Shown piece after piece: positions 14,255-24,316 of a stretch of DNA of 64,000 nt. Numbering within the stretch: position 1 is the first letter of the stretch; each line of letters opens with the position of its first letter. Below the pieces are notes generated by a model that was not told the DNA's origin, made no database searches, and worked only from the letters and a program-made list of their open reading frames with translations. A program made the translations under genes and the position numbers. Source of the stretch: Serratia quinivorans (GTDB lineage Bacteria; Pseudomonadota; Gammaproteobacteria; Enterobacterales; Enterobacteriaceae); assembly GCA_900457075.1 (NCBI GenBank), contig UGYN01000002.1, positions 496,001 through 560,000 on the forward strand, in the 5' to 3' direction.

Positions 14255-15556
14255 GTGAGAGCCACTTCAAGCATTTTTACATTATTTTTCATTGTATTAG
14301 CCATGTTGGGTACCGTCAAAATTTATATCGGTGGCAACATCAATTGGTTAATTCAAATAATGTTATTATTGGCAGCTACTGTAACGTCTCTGGCGGCATC
14401 CCATCTTTCCACAGGTCAAACGCTACTGGTGCGTCTATCTCGACTTGGTGACTATAAGCCAATGTTACTCGGCTGGCTGCTTTTTATGGCGGGTATCGCT
14501 GCAGCATCATTAGCCAACCATGGCCTGGGGTTTTATACTCTGGCTAAGTATTTGGCCTTTATGCTCGTGCTCGCCATGCTGGTTGTGATTTCACCACTCA
14601 CACCAAAGCTACTCGAGAAGTCACTAAGCACAGCGCTGATCGTTTCATTGATCCCATTAATATTACTGGCATTGTTTCGACAAACTGACGCAATGGTGAT
14701 TTTGGGGGATGGCCGAATGGGCTGGCTTGCCAGTTGGCCTGGTGTTATCTGGAAAGTTGGCGCTTTCGTCTGGCCTTTCGCCGTTTGGCGCTGCCTTAAA
14801 CAGCCACACATACATAATCTCTTATTAGCTTTTAGCGCTGTGTTAGTTATGGCCCTCGACGGTAGCCGCACCTCCATGTTGTGGTTGGTGCTGGTTTGGG
14901 GCGTATTAGCCGCTGTTGCATTTGCTTGCAAAGTACATGCTAAACCGGTACGGAGCCATCTTGGTCTTCTACTGCTAACCATTTTATCCTTTTCAATTAT
15001 CCAACCGGTATTACTTAATTGGGTATCAGGCCATTATGATCCGTTGATTTCTCAGCTGTTCAGCGAAACCAAGGATAATGGAAATATTATCAATAGGTTA
15101 GAAGAAACCGACATCACCCCTAGCAATGAATCAACGGCAGACCGCTTGGTCAGCGGTGATAATACCACTCGCCTGGAAATGCTACATGTAGGTTGGCAAC
15201 ATGCAGTAGAGACATTCCCTTGGGGAGGCGGTTTTGGCAGCACCAGGGTGATGGACTTCGGTGCCAGTAGTGTTATTCACATGACTTACCTGCAATTACT
15301 CGCAGACGATGGCGTGTTGGCCTTGGTTGGCTATCTCCTGTTCCTGCTATACCCTCTTTTCCGGGGGGTGAGATTCGTCACCAGCCAACGAGAGCTGTTT
15401 GTTGAACGTTTTGACACTATGTTGTGCCCACTTTCAACTCTGACTCTGTTCCTGTTTATGGGATTATTCCACCCATTAAGTAACGAACTTACTGAATGGG
15501 GTATTATTTTGGCAGCGCTAGCTATTGTGGTTACCCATGTCTCGCGTCGCCACTAA
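14255..15556 (+). CDS. wzy: Polytopic O-antigen polymerase/ligase-like protein (Wzy candidate)
   Basis: A 433-residue integral membrane protein with about 11-12 hydrophobic segments. It has a large hydrophilic loop around residues 265-315, then the motif PWGGGFGSTR (about 324-333), as seen in the Wzy/WaaL superfamily. Its place next to a flippase and glycosyltransferases makes it the probable polymerase of the O-antigen-like repeat unit. A ligase role is possible, but waaL normally lies in the core locus. The start is GTG at 14255 with AGGA nearby; an ATG at 14248 is out of frame. It overlaps the next gene by 20 nt. Confidence 0.7.
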   Translation: MRATSSIFTLFFIVLAMLGTVKIYIGGNINWLIQIMLLLAATVTSLAASHLSTGQTLLVRLSRLGDYKPMLLGWLLFMAGIAAASLANHGLGFYTLAKYLAFMLVLAMLVVISPLTPKLLEKSLSTALIVSLIPLILLALFRQTDAMVILGDGRMGWLASWPGVIWKVGAFVWPFAVWRCLKQPHIHNLLLAFSAVLVMALDGSRTSMLWLVLVWGVLAAVAFACKVHAKPVRSHLGLLLLTILSFSIIQPVLLNWVSGHYDPLISQLFSETKDNGNIINRLEETDITPSNESTADRLVSGDNTTRLEMLHVGWQHAVETFPWGGGFGSTRVMDFGASSVIHMTYLQLLADDGVLALVGYLLFLLYPLFRGVRFVTSQRELFVERFDTMLCPLSTLTLFLFMGLFHPLSNELTEWGIILAALAIVVTHVSRRH

Positions 15557-16775
15557 CACCGCCTGGTTAATGATCGCTCAAATCGGGGGATTGGTTATCC
15601 CATTGATTGAGCTTCCGGTCTTGGCGCATGCGCTAGGTCAACAGGGGTACGGGCAGGTTTTGTATGCGCTGGGCATTGCGTTAACAGCATCAGTGTTCGT
15701 TGAGTTTGGTTTTAATTTCAGCGCAGCACGCAGTGTGGTGAAAGCACAAGGTAATCAGAAACAATTGGCGCAGCTGCTTACCAATGTCTTGCTAGCGAAA
15801 ATACTATTGAGCTTGGCTGTTGGTATCGTTGTCGCTATCTTGATTTTTTCAGGTATCGGGGCCACGACAATCCCGAACTACTGGTTCATCTGGATATCGT
15901 TGTTCATACTGGCATTTGGCTTTACCCCGCTTTGGTACTATATCGGTCTCGAGAAGCTTATTTTTCCCGCGTTGCTGGATATAGGATTACGCAGTATTGG
16001 CTTGTTGGCGACCATAGTTTTGGTTTCCACTCCCGCCCATGCACAACGTGTGTTGGCTATCCAGGCTACGGTTGGAATAATCAATACATTGCTCCCAACG
16101 TTGCTTATCGTTCGTACCACCGGTTTTGGTCGCATAAGCTTCACGGGAGCAACCACCGTTTTACGCGAAAGCTGGGAACTATTTCTATATAAAGGGGCCC
16201 AAAGTATCATGGGCTCAATTGCATCTACACTCTTAGGTTTACTCGGGGGCGCGCGCGCAGTAGGCGCTTTTGTCCCAGCAGAAAAACTGGTCAAAGCTGC
16301 GAGTGGATTTGCCGGACCGGTGTTAAATGCCGCATTTCCTCATTTAGTACGTCTGCAACACAATTCGGCTCGTGATGCGAAAAAAATGGTTGTGCTGATT
16401 TTAATTGGCTTATTCATCGCAACTACACTGTTTGCACTAGTTACCCTTTGGCTCGCACCATGGATCGTCAACATGGTATTCGGGCCAGGTTATGAGGATG
16501 CCATCGAATTATTAAGAATTTTAGTATGGGTTGTTCCTTTGCGTATCAATAATATGGCACTGGCCATACTATGGTTTATTCCTAGTGGAAAGGAAAGAAT
16601 TGCCAGCAGAGCTATGATGCTGAATATCGCTATTATTTGCCTGCTCTCTATGTTGCTGGTTCCTGTGTATGGCGGTTTAGGCATGACCATTGCGTTCCTA
16701 AGTGCCGAAATCGTAATGTTTACTCTATTTCTACTGTTATTTTGTAGAAAAGCCACCAAAGCAAGCGATAAATGA
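15537..16775 (+). CDS. wzx: O-antigen flippase (Wzx-type)
   Basis: A 412-residue membrane protein of the MATE/Wzx superfamily, with about 12 hydrophobic helices. The first reads NTAWLMIAQIGGLVIPLIELP, typical for this family. It is expected to flip undecaprenyl-linked repeat units to the periplasm. The frame opens at a TTG (15525), but the ATG at 15537 gives a normal N-terminus (MSRVATNTAW). Coupling with the upstream gene by overlap suggests one operon. Codon usage is AT-richer than his. Confidence 0.8.
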   Translation: MSRVATNTAWLMIAQIGGLVIPLIELPVLAHALGQQGYGQVLYALGIALTASVFVEFGFNFSAARSVVKAQGNQKQLAQLLTNVLLAKILLSLAVGIVVAILIFSGIGATTIPNYWFIWISLFILAFGFTPLWYYIGLEKLIFPALLDIGLRSIGLLATIVLVSTPAHAQRVLAIQATVGIINTLLPTLLIVRTTGFGRISFTGATTVLRESWELFLYKGAQSIMGSIASTLLGLLGGARAVGAFVPAEKLVKAASGFAGPVLNAAFPHLVRLQHNSARDAKKMVVLILIGLFIATTLFALVTLWLAPWIVNMVFGPGYEDAIELLRILVWVVPLRINNMALAILWFIPSGKERIASRAMMLNIAIICLLSMLLVPVYGGLGMTIAFLSAEIVMFTLFLLLFCRKATKASDK

Positions 16776-16838
16776 TACTGATTTACTTTATCGTTAAGCA
16801 TGGCAAACTATTATTAACTGCTTTGCTTTATTAGTATA

Positions 16839-17747
16839 ATGAAGGAAATGAGTTTGAATAACTTCACATTAAGCGTCGTCATTGCCACCTACAACCGACC
16901 AGAGCTGGTTGTTCGCGCAGTGAACTCCGTCATAGCTGAAAGAAATGCGAAGCATACGATTGAAATAATTGTAGTTGATGATGCCTCGACCACTCCACGG
17001 CCAAAGTTTGAGACAGAAGGCTTGGTGTATCATCGCATGCCCGTCAACGGTGGTCCAGGGCCCGCACGTATGGAAGGGATAGCGTTAGCCAATGCACCGT
17101 GGGTGTTAATACTGGATGATGATGATACCCTCGAGCCTGGAACCGCCGATTATCTGGAAAAAATACTCCCTCTTGACGAAAATGCCAGTCATCCGGTTTA
17201 CCAATTTGCCATAACGGCTCAAAACCAAAAAGAAAAGTATCAGCTGATTACTTTTGATGACTACGTAAATAAAAAAATTGAGGGTGATTTTACCCCTGTA
17301 TTCAACAAGAAAATATTTCTTGATACCGGTTTTCGCTACCCGGAAAATCGTGCTGGTGGTGAACACTTACTTTGGTGGAAAATTGCCGAAAAATTCGGCA
17401 TACCATCGTACAATCATCCTTTAGTTTGCGTTTCTAATGACGCCGAATTGCGCTTAACGCATTATTCATCACAAATAAAAAAATCGCTCTGCCATAAACA
17501 ACTAGCGGAAATAGCATTAGAAAACTTTGGTGAACGATTACGCAACAACCACCCACAAGAATTTCAACGCATTAATTTGGCACTTATTACCTACACTTTG
17601 TTAAGTAATGAGCCACAGCAAGCACGTAATTATTTAAAAAAATCCCCGCTCGGGAAAAAATTGAAGATTGCGTTATGGATCATCAGTTGGTTACCACAAC
17701 CCTTGATAAAAAAATCATTCCTCATTTACAGGAAGAATCAAGGATAA
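16839..17747 (+). CDS. Glycosyltransferase family 2
   Basis: A 302-residue GT-A glycosyltransferase. The N-terminal nucleotide-sugar domain starts with LSVVIATYNRPELV (about 12-25), continues with IIVVDDAST, and has the metal-binding acidic motif LILDDDDTLEPG (about residues 89-100). A C-terminal helical extension follows. It should add one sugar to the lipid-linked repeat unit on the cytoplasmic side of the membrane. Sugar specificity cannot be read. An alternative start is the ATG at 16848; neither has an ideal ribosome binding site. Confidence 0.82.
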   Translation: MKEMSLNNFTLSVVIATYNRPELVVRAVNSVIAERNAKHTIEIIVVDDASTTPRPKFETEGLVYHRMPVNGGPGPARMEGIALANAPWVLILDDDDTLEPGTADYLEKILPLDENASHPVYQFAITAQNQKEKYQLITFDDYVNKKIEGDFTPVFNKKIFLDTGFRYPENRAGGEHLLWWKIAEKFGIPSYNHPLVCVSNDAELRLTHYSSQIKKSLCHKQLAEIALENFGERLRNNHPQEFQRINLALITYTLLSNEPQQARNYLKKSPLGKKLKIALWIISWLPQPLIKKSFLIYRKNQG

Positions 17748-17755
17748 TAAAAGTT

Positions 17756-18843
17756 ATGCAAATAGATTACGTTATTACCGGTTTAGAAATTGGTGGCGCT
17801 GAATATCAGGTTGTTTCTCTACTAGAGAGGCTGGTTCAAAAAGGTCATCAGATGCGATTGATTTCACTGACGCCACCGTCATCGGCTGTTTTTATTGGAA
17901 GGCTCGCCGCTGCTGGCGTTCCATTAATATCCTTGGAAATGAAATCGGCCAAGGACTTACCGTTGGCGTTACTACGCTTGTGCAAAATATTGCGCCAATC
18001 AAAACCGGATATTGTGCATGCCCATATGGTGCACGCCAACCTTTTAACGCGCCTGGCGCGGCTATTCCTACCTTCGTTGAAAATAATCTCTACCGCACAT
18101 AATACACACGAAGGCGGCAAACTTAGAGACTGGGCTTATCGTCTGACAAATCCCCTATGTCAGATAAACACGACTATCAGCGAAGCCGCAACCCACCGAT
18201 TCACTAATGAAAATGTGCTACCGCAGCATAATACATATACCGTTTTCAACGGAATTGATACGGATAGGTTTATGCCGCCGACGATAAAAAAGGTGACAAC
18301 CTCCCCTTTCTGTTGGCTCGCAGTAGGGCGACTCGTTGAGCAAAAGGATTACCGACACTCATTCAAGCATTCACGCATATTTCAAGCGGAAAATTACTGA
18401 TCGCTGGGCAAGGGCCACTGGATGCAACCTTGAAACAGCTGGTAAAACACTACGGTATCGAAGATCGGGTTGAGTTTATCGGGTTGAGTGATGATACTGC
18501 ACAATTATACCGGCAGGTCGACGGCTTCGTTTTGTCATCCGCTTGGGAAGGCTATGGTTTAGTCGTTGCGGAAGCTATGTCTTCGGAACTTCCGGTAGTT
18601 GTTACTGATAGCGGCGGGCCGCGTGAGATTGTCGGCAGTGATGGGTCGTCAGGATTGATAGTGCCAATTAAAGATCCATTGGCTTTAGCGAATGCCCTGA
18701 TTTCTATCGAAAAAATGCCAGCCCATGAAAGAGAAAAAATGGGTGCTATCGCGCGGACCAGAATACAGGAAAAATTCTCATTGAATGAAATAGTTACTCA
18801 GTGGGAGAACATTTACACAGAGCTGAAAAATAAGAACAAATAG
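17756..18843 (+). CDS. Glycosyltransferase family 4 (frameshifted as sequenced)
   Basis: A GT-B glycosyltransferase split over two frames. The first part starts at ATG 17756 (MQIDYVITGLEIGGAEYQV, with AAGGA upstream) and runs to VGRLVEQKDY. The frame then shifts: GATTACCGACA at 18348-18358 lacks one C against the expected GATTACCCGACA, which would read DYPTLIQAFTHI. The second part has the donor-binding segment EGYGLVVAEAMS (E-x7-E). With the base restored the protein is 362 residues, of normal length. The nature of the break (C doublet at 18352-18353) suggests a sequence error. Confidence 0.82.
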
Positions 18844-18857
18844 CTTATAAGGTTTTT

Positions 18858-20006
18858 ATGAAAATAGTATTGATAGGCACAACAGCAAACTGCGTTATCG
18901 GTTTCAGAGCAGATCTGATTAAGTCATTGCATCAGCAAGGGCATATTGTTTACGCATTTGCGCTTGATTATGATGATAAAAGCCGCAAGCAGGTCGCCGC
19001 ATTGGGTGCCACGCCAGTGAATTATCGTTTCAGTCGTACAGGTCTTAACCCGATAAAGGACCTCTATGATACTTATACACTCAGTAAACAGTTGAAAAGC
19101 ATTGCGCCAGATCTTGTGTTTTCTTATTTTTCAAAACCATGTATCTTCGGAACGCTAGCTGCGGTCCTTGCAGGCGTCAAGAAACGTTACGCGATGCTCG
19201 AAGGTTTGGGCTATGTGTTCACTGAACAACCTCAAGGGGTTAGCTGGAAAGTTAATCTACTGAAGAAAACCCAGACAACACTATACCGTTTAATTTTTCC
19301 CAAGCTAGATGCTTTAATTTTATTGAATCCAGACGATCGCAACGATCTATTAGTTAAGTCTGGCATAAAAGTAAAAAGAGCTCATGTGTTAGGTGGGATA
19401 GGCCTTAAACTAACTGATTATCCCTTCAGCCCTACTCCAACAGAGCCGGTATCATTTATTTTTATCGCTCGCCTTCTGGCGGAAAAAGGGGTACACGAGT
19501 ATGTTACAGCGGCCAAAGCAGTTAAACAGCGTTATCCTGACATTCAGTTTTATATGCTAGGAGCCGTCGATAAGCAAAACCCTGGCAGCCTGACTGAAAA
19601 CAGCCTCAAAAAACTGATAGAAGATGACGTTATTATTTACCCTGGTCACGTTTCGAATGTGCAAGAGTGGATAAAAAAATCCAGTGTTTTCGTTCTACCA
19701 TCATATTATAGAGAAGGAATCCCCCGCAGCACTCAAGAAGCAATGGCTATGGGCAGAGCGGTGCTTAGCACTGATGTGCCAGGATGCCGCGAAACTGTCA
19801 TTCACGGGGTCAATGGGTTTTTAATCCAACGCTGGTCCCCCGAAGAATTGACCGCACGTATGATTGAGTTAATAGAAGATCCCGCAAAAATCGTTGAGAT
19901 GGGACTCGCAAGTTACCAGTTGGCGCAACAAAAATTTGATGCTCATGAAGTCAATGGTCGCTTATTGGAGATGCTCGAGATTCCACAGAATAAGACTCAA
20001 GATTAG
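18858..20006 (+). CDS. Glycosyltransferase family 4 (PglA-like)
   Basis: A 382-residue GT-B retaining glycosyltransferase with an N-terminal Rossmann-like acceptor domain. Its C-terminal donor domain carries FIARLLAEKGVHEY and the E-x7-E type motif REGIPRSTQEAMAMG. This architecture is shared with PglA-type enzymes that add HexNAc or hexose to undecaprenyl-diphosphate-HexNAc. It is the last plus-strand gene of the O-antigen-like cluster. Specificity is not determinable here. Confidence 0.8.
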   Translation: MKIVLIGTTANCVIGFRADLIKSLHQQGHIVYAFALDYDDKSRKQVAALGATPVNYRFSRTGLNPIKDLYDTYTLSKQLKSIAPDLVFSYFSKPCIFGTLAAVLAGVKKRYAMLEGLGYVFTEQPQGVSWKVNLLKKTQTTLYRLIFPKLDALILLNPDDRNDLLVKSGIKVKRAHVLGGIGLKLTDYPFSPTPTEPVSFIFIARLLAEKGVHEYVTAAKAVKQRYPDIQFYMLGAVDKQNPGSLTENSLKKLIEDDVIIYPGHVSNVQEWIKKSSVFVLPSYYREGIPRSTQEAMAMGRAVLSTDVPGCRETVIHGVNGFLIQRWSPEELTARMIELIEDPAKIVEMGLASYQLAQQKFDAHEVNGRLLEMLEIPQNKTQD

Positions 20007-20020
20007 TGTAGTAAATTTAA

Positions 20021-20058
20021 AAAAATAGAGAGCGGTCAAAACCGCACTCTATTTTTTT
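20021..20058. terminator. Bidirectional terminator between glycosyltransferase and wecA-like gene
   Basis: ATAGAG-A-GCGGT (20025-20036) pairs with ACCGC-A-CTCTAT (20041-20052) around a CAAA loop. An A run precedes it and a T run follows, serving the two convergent genes. Confidence 0.88.
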
Positions 20059-20098
20059 GTATAGTCAATACTCGCACTCACTACCCTTTTTATTCTAG

Positions 20099-21136
20099 TT
20101 ATTTCAGATAAATTTGACTGCCACGAGCTTGAGAAAGAATTTTGATAACCAAGCAGTAAAAAACAAAAACACACATAAATAACAACAGAGAGAAAAACTC
20201 TGCAATATGCAACATTTCTCCAACAATACCAACGGTTGCCAGAAGAGTTGCCAAAAATGCCATAATCATGACAGTTCCGCGAGCAGAGCTGCCTGCACGC
20301 ATCAGAATATGATGCAAATGTTGACGATCAGGTTTGAAGGGATTATTTCCACATCTAATGCGGCTAATCATGACCCTGACCATATCCATTAATGGTATAG
20401 CAATCAACCAGAGGGCCGTTACCGGTTGCATAGCTCTATTCTCCCCCTGACTTCCCAAAATCAGCACCCAGATAACTGTAAAACCTATCAAAGTACTACC
20501 GGCATCCCCCATAAACACCTTGAACTTGCGCCCCCAGATCACACCCAAGTTAAGTAAGAGATAGGGTAGACACGAGACCATGAGACATAAACACCACAAA
20601 GCCATATCAGTATTACCGTGAATATAGAACACCACAGTTAAGGCGCAAAAAGTCACGCAAGACAAGGCTCCTAGCAAACCATCAACCCCATCAACCATAT
20701 TGAAGGCGTTAATTGCTCCCCATATTGCAAGTACCGTAATAACGGTGCCGCCGATTCCCAGAAAAAGTTCGTGTCCGAAAAAGATCTCGCCAAAACTTTT
20801 TAGGTACAGTCCGTTACAGATCATCAATACAGCGATTGCAGCTTGTAGCGCAACCCTGGGCCATACCGGTAAATCATAACGATCGTCGAGCACTCCAATA
20901 GCCAAAAGCAATGTGGCGCAGACCATATAAAGAGTGAAATCCGGCAACCAGGCCGGTTGCATCAAGTAAAGGATCCAAAGTGATAGATAGACAGAAACCC
21001 CGCCAACCAAAGGGATATGACCTTGATGAAGTTTTCGACTATTGGGTTTGTCGACTAGCCCAACCCTCCTTGCGACCTTCCTCGCCATAAAAAGAACGGC
21101 AAGCGCACTGAAAAAAACGGCCACAATTTCTTGCAT
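20099..21136 (-). CDS. wecA: Undecaprenyl-phosphate HexNAc-1-phosphate transferase (WecA family)
   Basis: A 345-residue polytopic transferase of the WecA/MraY family that starts glycan assembly by moving HexNAc-1-phosphate from a UDP-sugar to undecaprenyl phosphate. Family motifs: VDKPNSRKLHQG at the first loop, DDRYDLP (Mg2+ aspartates), NAFNMVDGVDGLLG, FMGDAGSTLIG, and the HLHHIL carbohydrate-recognition histidines. In enterobacteria the main wecA lies in the ECA locus, so this is probably a second copy dedicated to the O-antigen-like cluster. Confidence 0.87.
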   Translation of the reverse strand: MQEIVAVFFSALAVLFMARKVARRVGLVDKPNSRKLHQGHIPLVGGVSVYLSLWILYLMQPAWLPDFTLYMVCATLLLAIGVLDDRYDLPVWPRVALQAAIAVLMICNGLYLKSFGEIFFGHELFLGIGGTVITVLAIWGAINAFNMVDGVDGLLGALSCVTFCALTVVFYIHGNTDMALWCLCLMVSCLPYLLLNLGVIWGRKFKVFMGDAGSTLIGFTVIWVLILGSQGENRAMQPVTALWLIAIPLMDMVRVMISRIRCGNNPFKPDRQHLHHILMRAGSSARGTVMIMAFLATLLATVGIVGEMLHIAEFFSLLLFMCVFVFYCLVIKILSQARGSQIYLK

Positions 21137-21637
21137 ATATCAAATACCCCTAGTACTTTTCCTGCTGTTCTACCAGACACGAGCTTTTTCCGCAGACAGA
21201 GACTAAAAAATGTAGAAATTCTATATCGTTACATACCCATTGATATGACAGATTACGCTCTCTGCTACAACAATTAGCCAAGATTATTCTGATTATCCAC
21301 AATCAACGCACGCTATCAGTATACTGACAAAATAGCGTAAGTTTGTCTAAACAAAGATACAACGAGACAAACATTGATCGGGCCGCAGACCGCTGCGGAC
21401 AACTGAGTCAGACGTGCTTGTTAGACTTAAAATGTTTAGCTGTTCAAAAACATTTTGGTTTATACCTGTTTGCACATCCGGGTGTAAAGCTCTACATCCA
21501 TAACCAATGAAAGCCCAATAGACTCAATGAAAATTATTGCCCGCGCAATGAAAAGGGGGGCTTTTGGGAAAGAAAAAATGAAGTATGTAAGCCATTACCG
21601 CACCTGCCAGCACGGTAATATCAACAAATGCGGTGTG
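21137..21637. other. Intergenic region between wecA-like gene and galE (no gene seen)
   Basis: 501 bp without a convincing gene. It must hold the promoter of the wecA-like gene. One perfect hairpin, CCGCAG-ACCG-CTGCGG (21383-21398), has no T run. The galE-proximal part gives only a 29-codon hydrophobic minus-strand frame without a good start, which I do not call. Confidence 0.5.
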
Positions 21638-22651
21638 CTACCGATAACCTTGCGGGTTATTCTTTTGCCAATTCCAGGTATCGCGCATCATTTCATCGAT
21701 ACCGCGCCGTACTTCCCACCCCAGCTCTTTACGGGCAAGATTCGCGTCAGCCCAGAAAGCCGGCAGATCTCCGTCACGGCGCGGTAAGATCTGATATGGG
21801 ATCTTCACGCCAGAAGCCTTTTCAAAAGCCTGCACCATTGCCAAAACCGAGTGCCCTACTCCTGCCCCCAGATTGTATGCTTTGAAGCCTTCGACTTTAT
21901 TCAGATGATCCATCGCCATCAGATGCCCTTCGGCCAGATCCATCACATGGATGTAATCACGTTCACCGGTGCCATCTTCAGTTGGGTAATCACCACCGAA
22001 AATGCCCAACTTATCCAGTTTGCCAATTGCTACCTGAGAGATATAGGGCAACAGATTGTTTGGGATACCATTTGGATCTTCACCAATAAAACCTGACTCA
22101 TGCGCACCGACCGGATTGAAGTAACGCAGGGCAATAATGGAAAACTGGGGCTCAGCCTTGGCAAAATCCTGCAAAACCTGCTCTACCATCAATTTGGAGG
22201 TCCCATATGGGCTGGTTGTTCCACCAATAGGTGTAGTTTCCACATAGGGCACAGGAGAGTTAGCGCCATAAACCGTAGCGGAAGAGCTAAAGATAAATTG
22301 GTGAACACCTGCACGGCGCATTTCATCCAGTAACACCAGCGTACCGGCAACATTGTTTTGATAGTACTCAAGTGGCTTGCGAGTCGACTCACCTACCGCT
22401 TTCAGGCCGGCAAAATGGATAACCGAATCTATCGCATGAGCGTCGAAAATGCGTTTCAGACATTCGCCATCTTGAATATCACCCTGGTAAAACACAGCCG
22501 CTTTGCCCGCTAACTTTTCTACACGATGCAAAGACTCTTCCGAAGAGTTCGACAGGTTATCCAATACCACCACATCCTCATCGCGCTCCAGCAAAGCCAG
22601 AACGGTATGAGAACCGATATAACCGGCTCCGCCGGTGACTAAAATCGCCAT
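21638..22651 (-). CDS. galE: UDP-glucose 4-epimerase
   Basis: A 337-residue extended short-chain dehydrogenase interconverting UDP-glucose and UDP-galactose with tightly bound NAD+. N-terminal [17 protein letters not shown] with the catalytic Ser, and the YGTSK catalytic Tyr/Lys pair are visible. It is the only sugar-nucleotide gene of the 14-23 kb cluster, so it likely feeds UDP-Gal (or UDP-GalNAc) to its glycosyltransferases. It lies away from a galTKM operon. Confidence 0.95.
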   Translation of the reverse strand: MAILVTGGAGYIGSHTVLALLERDEDVVVLDNLSNSSEESLHRVEKLAGKAAVFYQGDIQDGECLKRIFDAHAIDSVIHFAGLKAVGESTRKPLEYYQNNVAGTLVLLDEMRRAGVHQFIFSSSATVYGANSPVPYVETTPIGGTTSPYGTSKLMVEQVLQDFAKAEPQFSIIALRYFNPVGAHESGFIGEDPNGIPNNLLPYISQVAIGKLDKLGIFGGDYPTEDGTGERDYIHVMDLAEGHLMAMDHLNKVEGFKAYNLGAGVGHSVLAMVQAFEKASGVKIPYQILPRRDGDLPAFWADANLARKELGWEVRRGIDEMMRDTWNWQKNNPQGYR

Positions 22652-22873
22652 ATCAACCCCTCTTCCCCAGCCTTACTGGAGGATCCTCACTGGTTAAAAA
22701 TAATCTATTGGTTCAAAAAATCAGGAGAAAAATGCCAACCCAGATATCAATGCCGGCAGACATGATACAACTTACTCGACTTATCGCCAAAACGTCAGAG
22801 CAGTCAAAGCGGCTCTCAACCTTCATCCACAGCAATCCAATAGCGTTGCTGTCCGCAAACATAACGTATTGAG

Positions 22874-22903
22874 ACAAAAAAGAGCAGCTCAAGGCTGCTC
22901 TTT
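22874..22903 (-). terminator. Rho-independent terminator after lipD
   Basis: AAAGAGCAGC (22879-22888) pairs with GCTGCTCTTT (22894-22903). On the minus strand a T run follows. It is 35 nt after the lipD stop and ends the lipBCD operon. Confidence 0.88.
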
Positions 22904-22937
22904 CGGATAAATAGTCATGATGAGTGTAACTATCTGT

Positions 22938-24314
22938 TCAGCGGCTCATGGAAAAATACTGCGCCACGCGTTTTACATCTCTTTCATCAAGGGTTCCCGA
23001 ATCACTCAGCAACGTAATCCAGGATTTTATGTAGGTGTACTTTGCCGAGGCCAGATCACGTTGGGCACTGTACAACTGTTGCTCAGCATTGAGCACATCG
23101 ACGTTGACACGCTGCCCTGCCAGCACGCTCTGGCGTGTTGCCGTTACCTGAGTGGTCGCCGACTTCACCGCCAACTCGTAAGCCGCCAATTTGGCGCGGC
23201 TGCTAATGCACAAATTATACTGTTTGCGCAGATCGTTAAGCGTAGTGCCCACCTGCGCATCCATTTCGTACATCGCCTGTCCGTATCGTGATGCCGCCTG
23301 GCGAGTCGATGCCGAAACCCCACCGCCGGCGTAGATCGGCATACTCACCTGCACGCCAATACTGTCAGTGCGATATTTTTGGTTAACCGTATTATCGCTG
23401 CTGGAGTCATTCTCAGAATGCGAGGCGTAGAGCTGCACCTGCGGCATAAAACCGGCACGATTTCTCTCCACTTCATATTTCGCCGCATCAACCCCGTGGC
23501 GAGAGGCCGCCAACATCGGATTATTCTCGAGGGCAATTTTTTGCCACTCTTCAAACTTTGATGGGATCAACGGCGCCACCTGGAATTTGCCAGGGCGTAG
23601 CAGCTGTACGTCATCGAGCTGATTGAGTGGCATACCAATAATGACTTCCAACTCGCGCTGAGCCGCGTCCAGCGCATCACGCGCCTCAATTTCCTGCGCC
23701 TCTGCCAGGCTGTAGCGCGCCTGAGTCTCGGAAACGTCGGTAATGGTGCCCTCACCCGCGCTCATTAAACGATCGTTCAGCGACAACTGTTCTTTATAGG
23801 CTGCTTTTTGCGCTGAGGCTAAAGCGATTTGGTCCTTGGAGTAAGCCACTTCCACATAGGCGGAGATCACCCGTACGGCCAAATCAAGAAACTTGCTGCG
23901 GTAGCGCTCATCAGACATCAGCGTCTGCGCCACGCCAGCCTTGTAGCGTGCATAAGCCTCGTAATCGAACAGCGGTTGCGTCAGCGTTACCGAGCTGGAA
24001 TAGCTGCGGTACTGCTGCCGCTTGGTGGTTTCAGTGACGTTGCCAAAGAAATCGCTTTGTGGGTACTTTTGCGTTTGCCAGTTTCTCGGTGAGTTCTGGT
24101 AATTAAGCGATACCTTCGGCAGCAGCCCCGCCCTGCCGATGTTTTCGTTTTCGTCTCCCGCCTCTTTCTCTTTTATAGCCGCCCTAAAGGTCGGATCTTT
24201 TTCAAGTGCCAGCGAATATGCGTCTATAATCCCTATCGAATGAACCGGCGCAGCTATCGCAAACAAGAGGGTACTGATAGCAAGGCCAGCAACCTGTCGT
24301 TTAAATTGAATCAA
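22938..24314 (-). CDS. lipD: Type I secretion outer-membrane protein LipD (TolC family)
   Basis: A 458-residue outer-membrane efflux protein with an N-terminal signal peptide (hydrophobic to about residue 26, cleavage after PVHS) and two repeated helical-barrel halves (about 27-230 and 245-440). It forms the outer-membrane tunnel for the LipB-LipC exporter. The order lipB-lipC-lipD and the sizes fit the Serratia marcescens Lip system, which exports lipase, metalloprotease and S-layer protein. The start is TTG (24314) preceded by GAGG within the end of lipC; translation is probably coupled. Confidence 0.88.
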   Translation of the reverse strand: MIQFKRQVAGLAISTLLFAIAAPVHSIGIIDAYSLALEKDPTFRAAIKEKEAGDENENIGRAGLLPKVSLNYQNSPRNWQTQKYPQSDFFGNVTETTKRQQYRSYSSSVTLTQPLFDYEAYARYKAGVAQTLMSDERYRSKFLDLAVRVISAYVEVAYSKDQIALASAQKAAYKEQLSLNDRLMSAGEGTITDVSETQARYSLAEAQEIEARDALDAAQRELEVIIGMPLNQLDDVQLLRPGKFQVAPLIPSKFEEWQKIALENNPMLAASRHGVDAAKYEVERNRAGFMPQVQLYASHSENDSSSDNTVNQKYRTDSIGVQVSMPIYAGGGVSASTRQAASRYGQAMYEMDAQVGTTLNDLRKQYNLCISSRAKLAAYELAVKSATTQVTATRQSVLAGQRVNVDVLNAEQQLYSAQRDLASAKYTYIKSWITLLSDSGTLDERDVKRVAQYFSMSR

Positions 24315-24316
24315 AA

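Noticed and set aside
21383..21398. CCGCAG/CTGCGG hairpin as a terminator or attachment site
   Set aside because: Only 6 bp, no T run, no direct repeats or integrase nearby.
21527..21637. Short hydrophobic minus-strand frame (about 29 codons) after galE
   Set aside because: It has only a GTG start, no ribosome binding site and no known relative; too weak to call.
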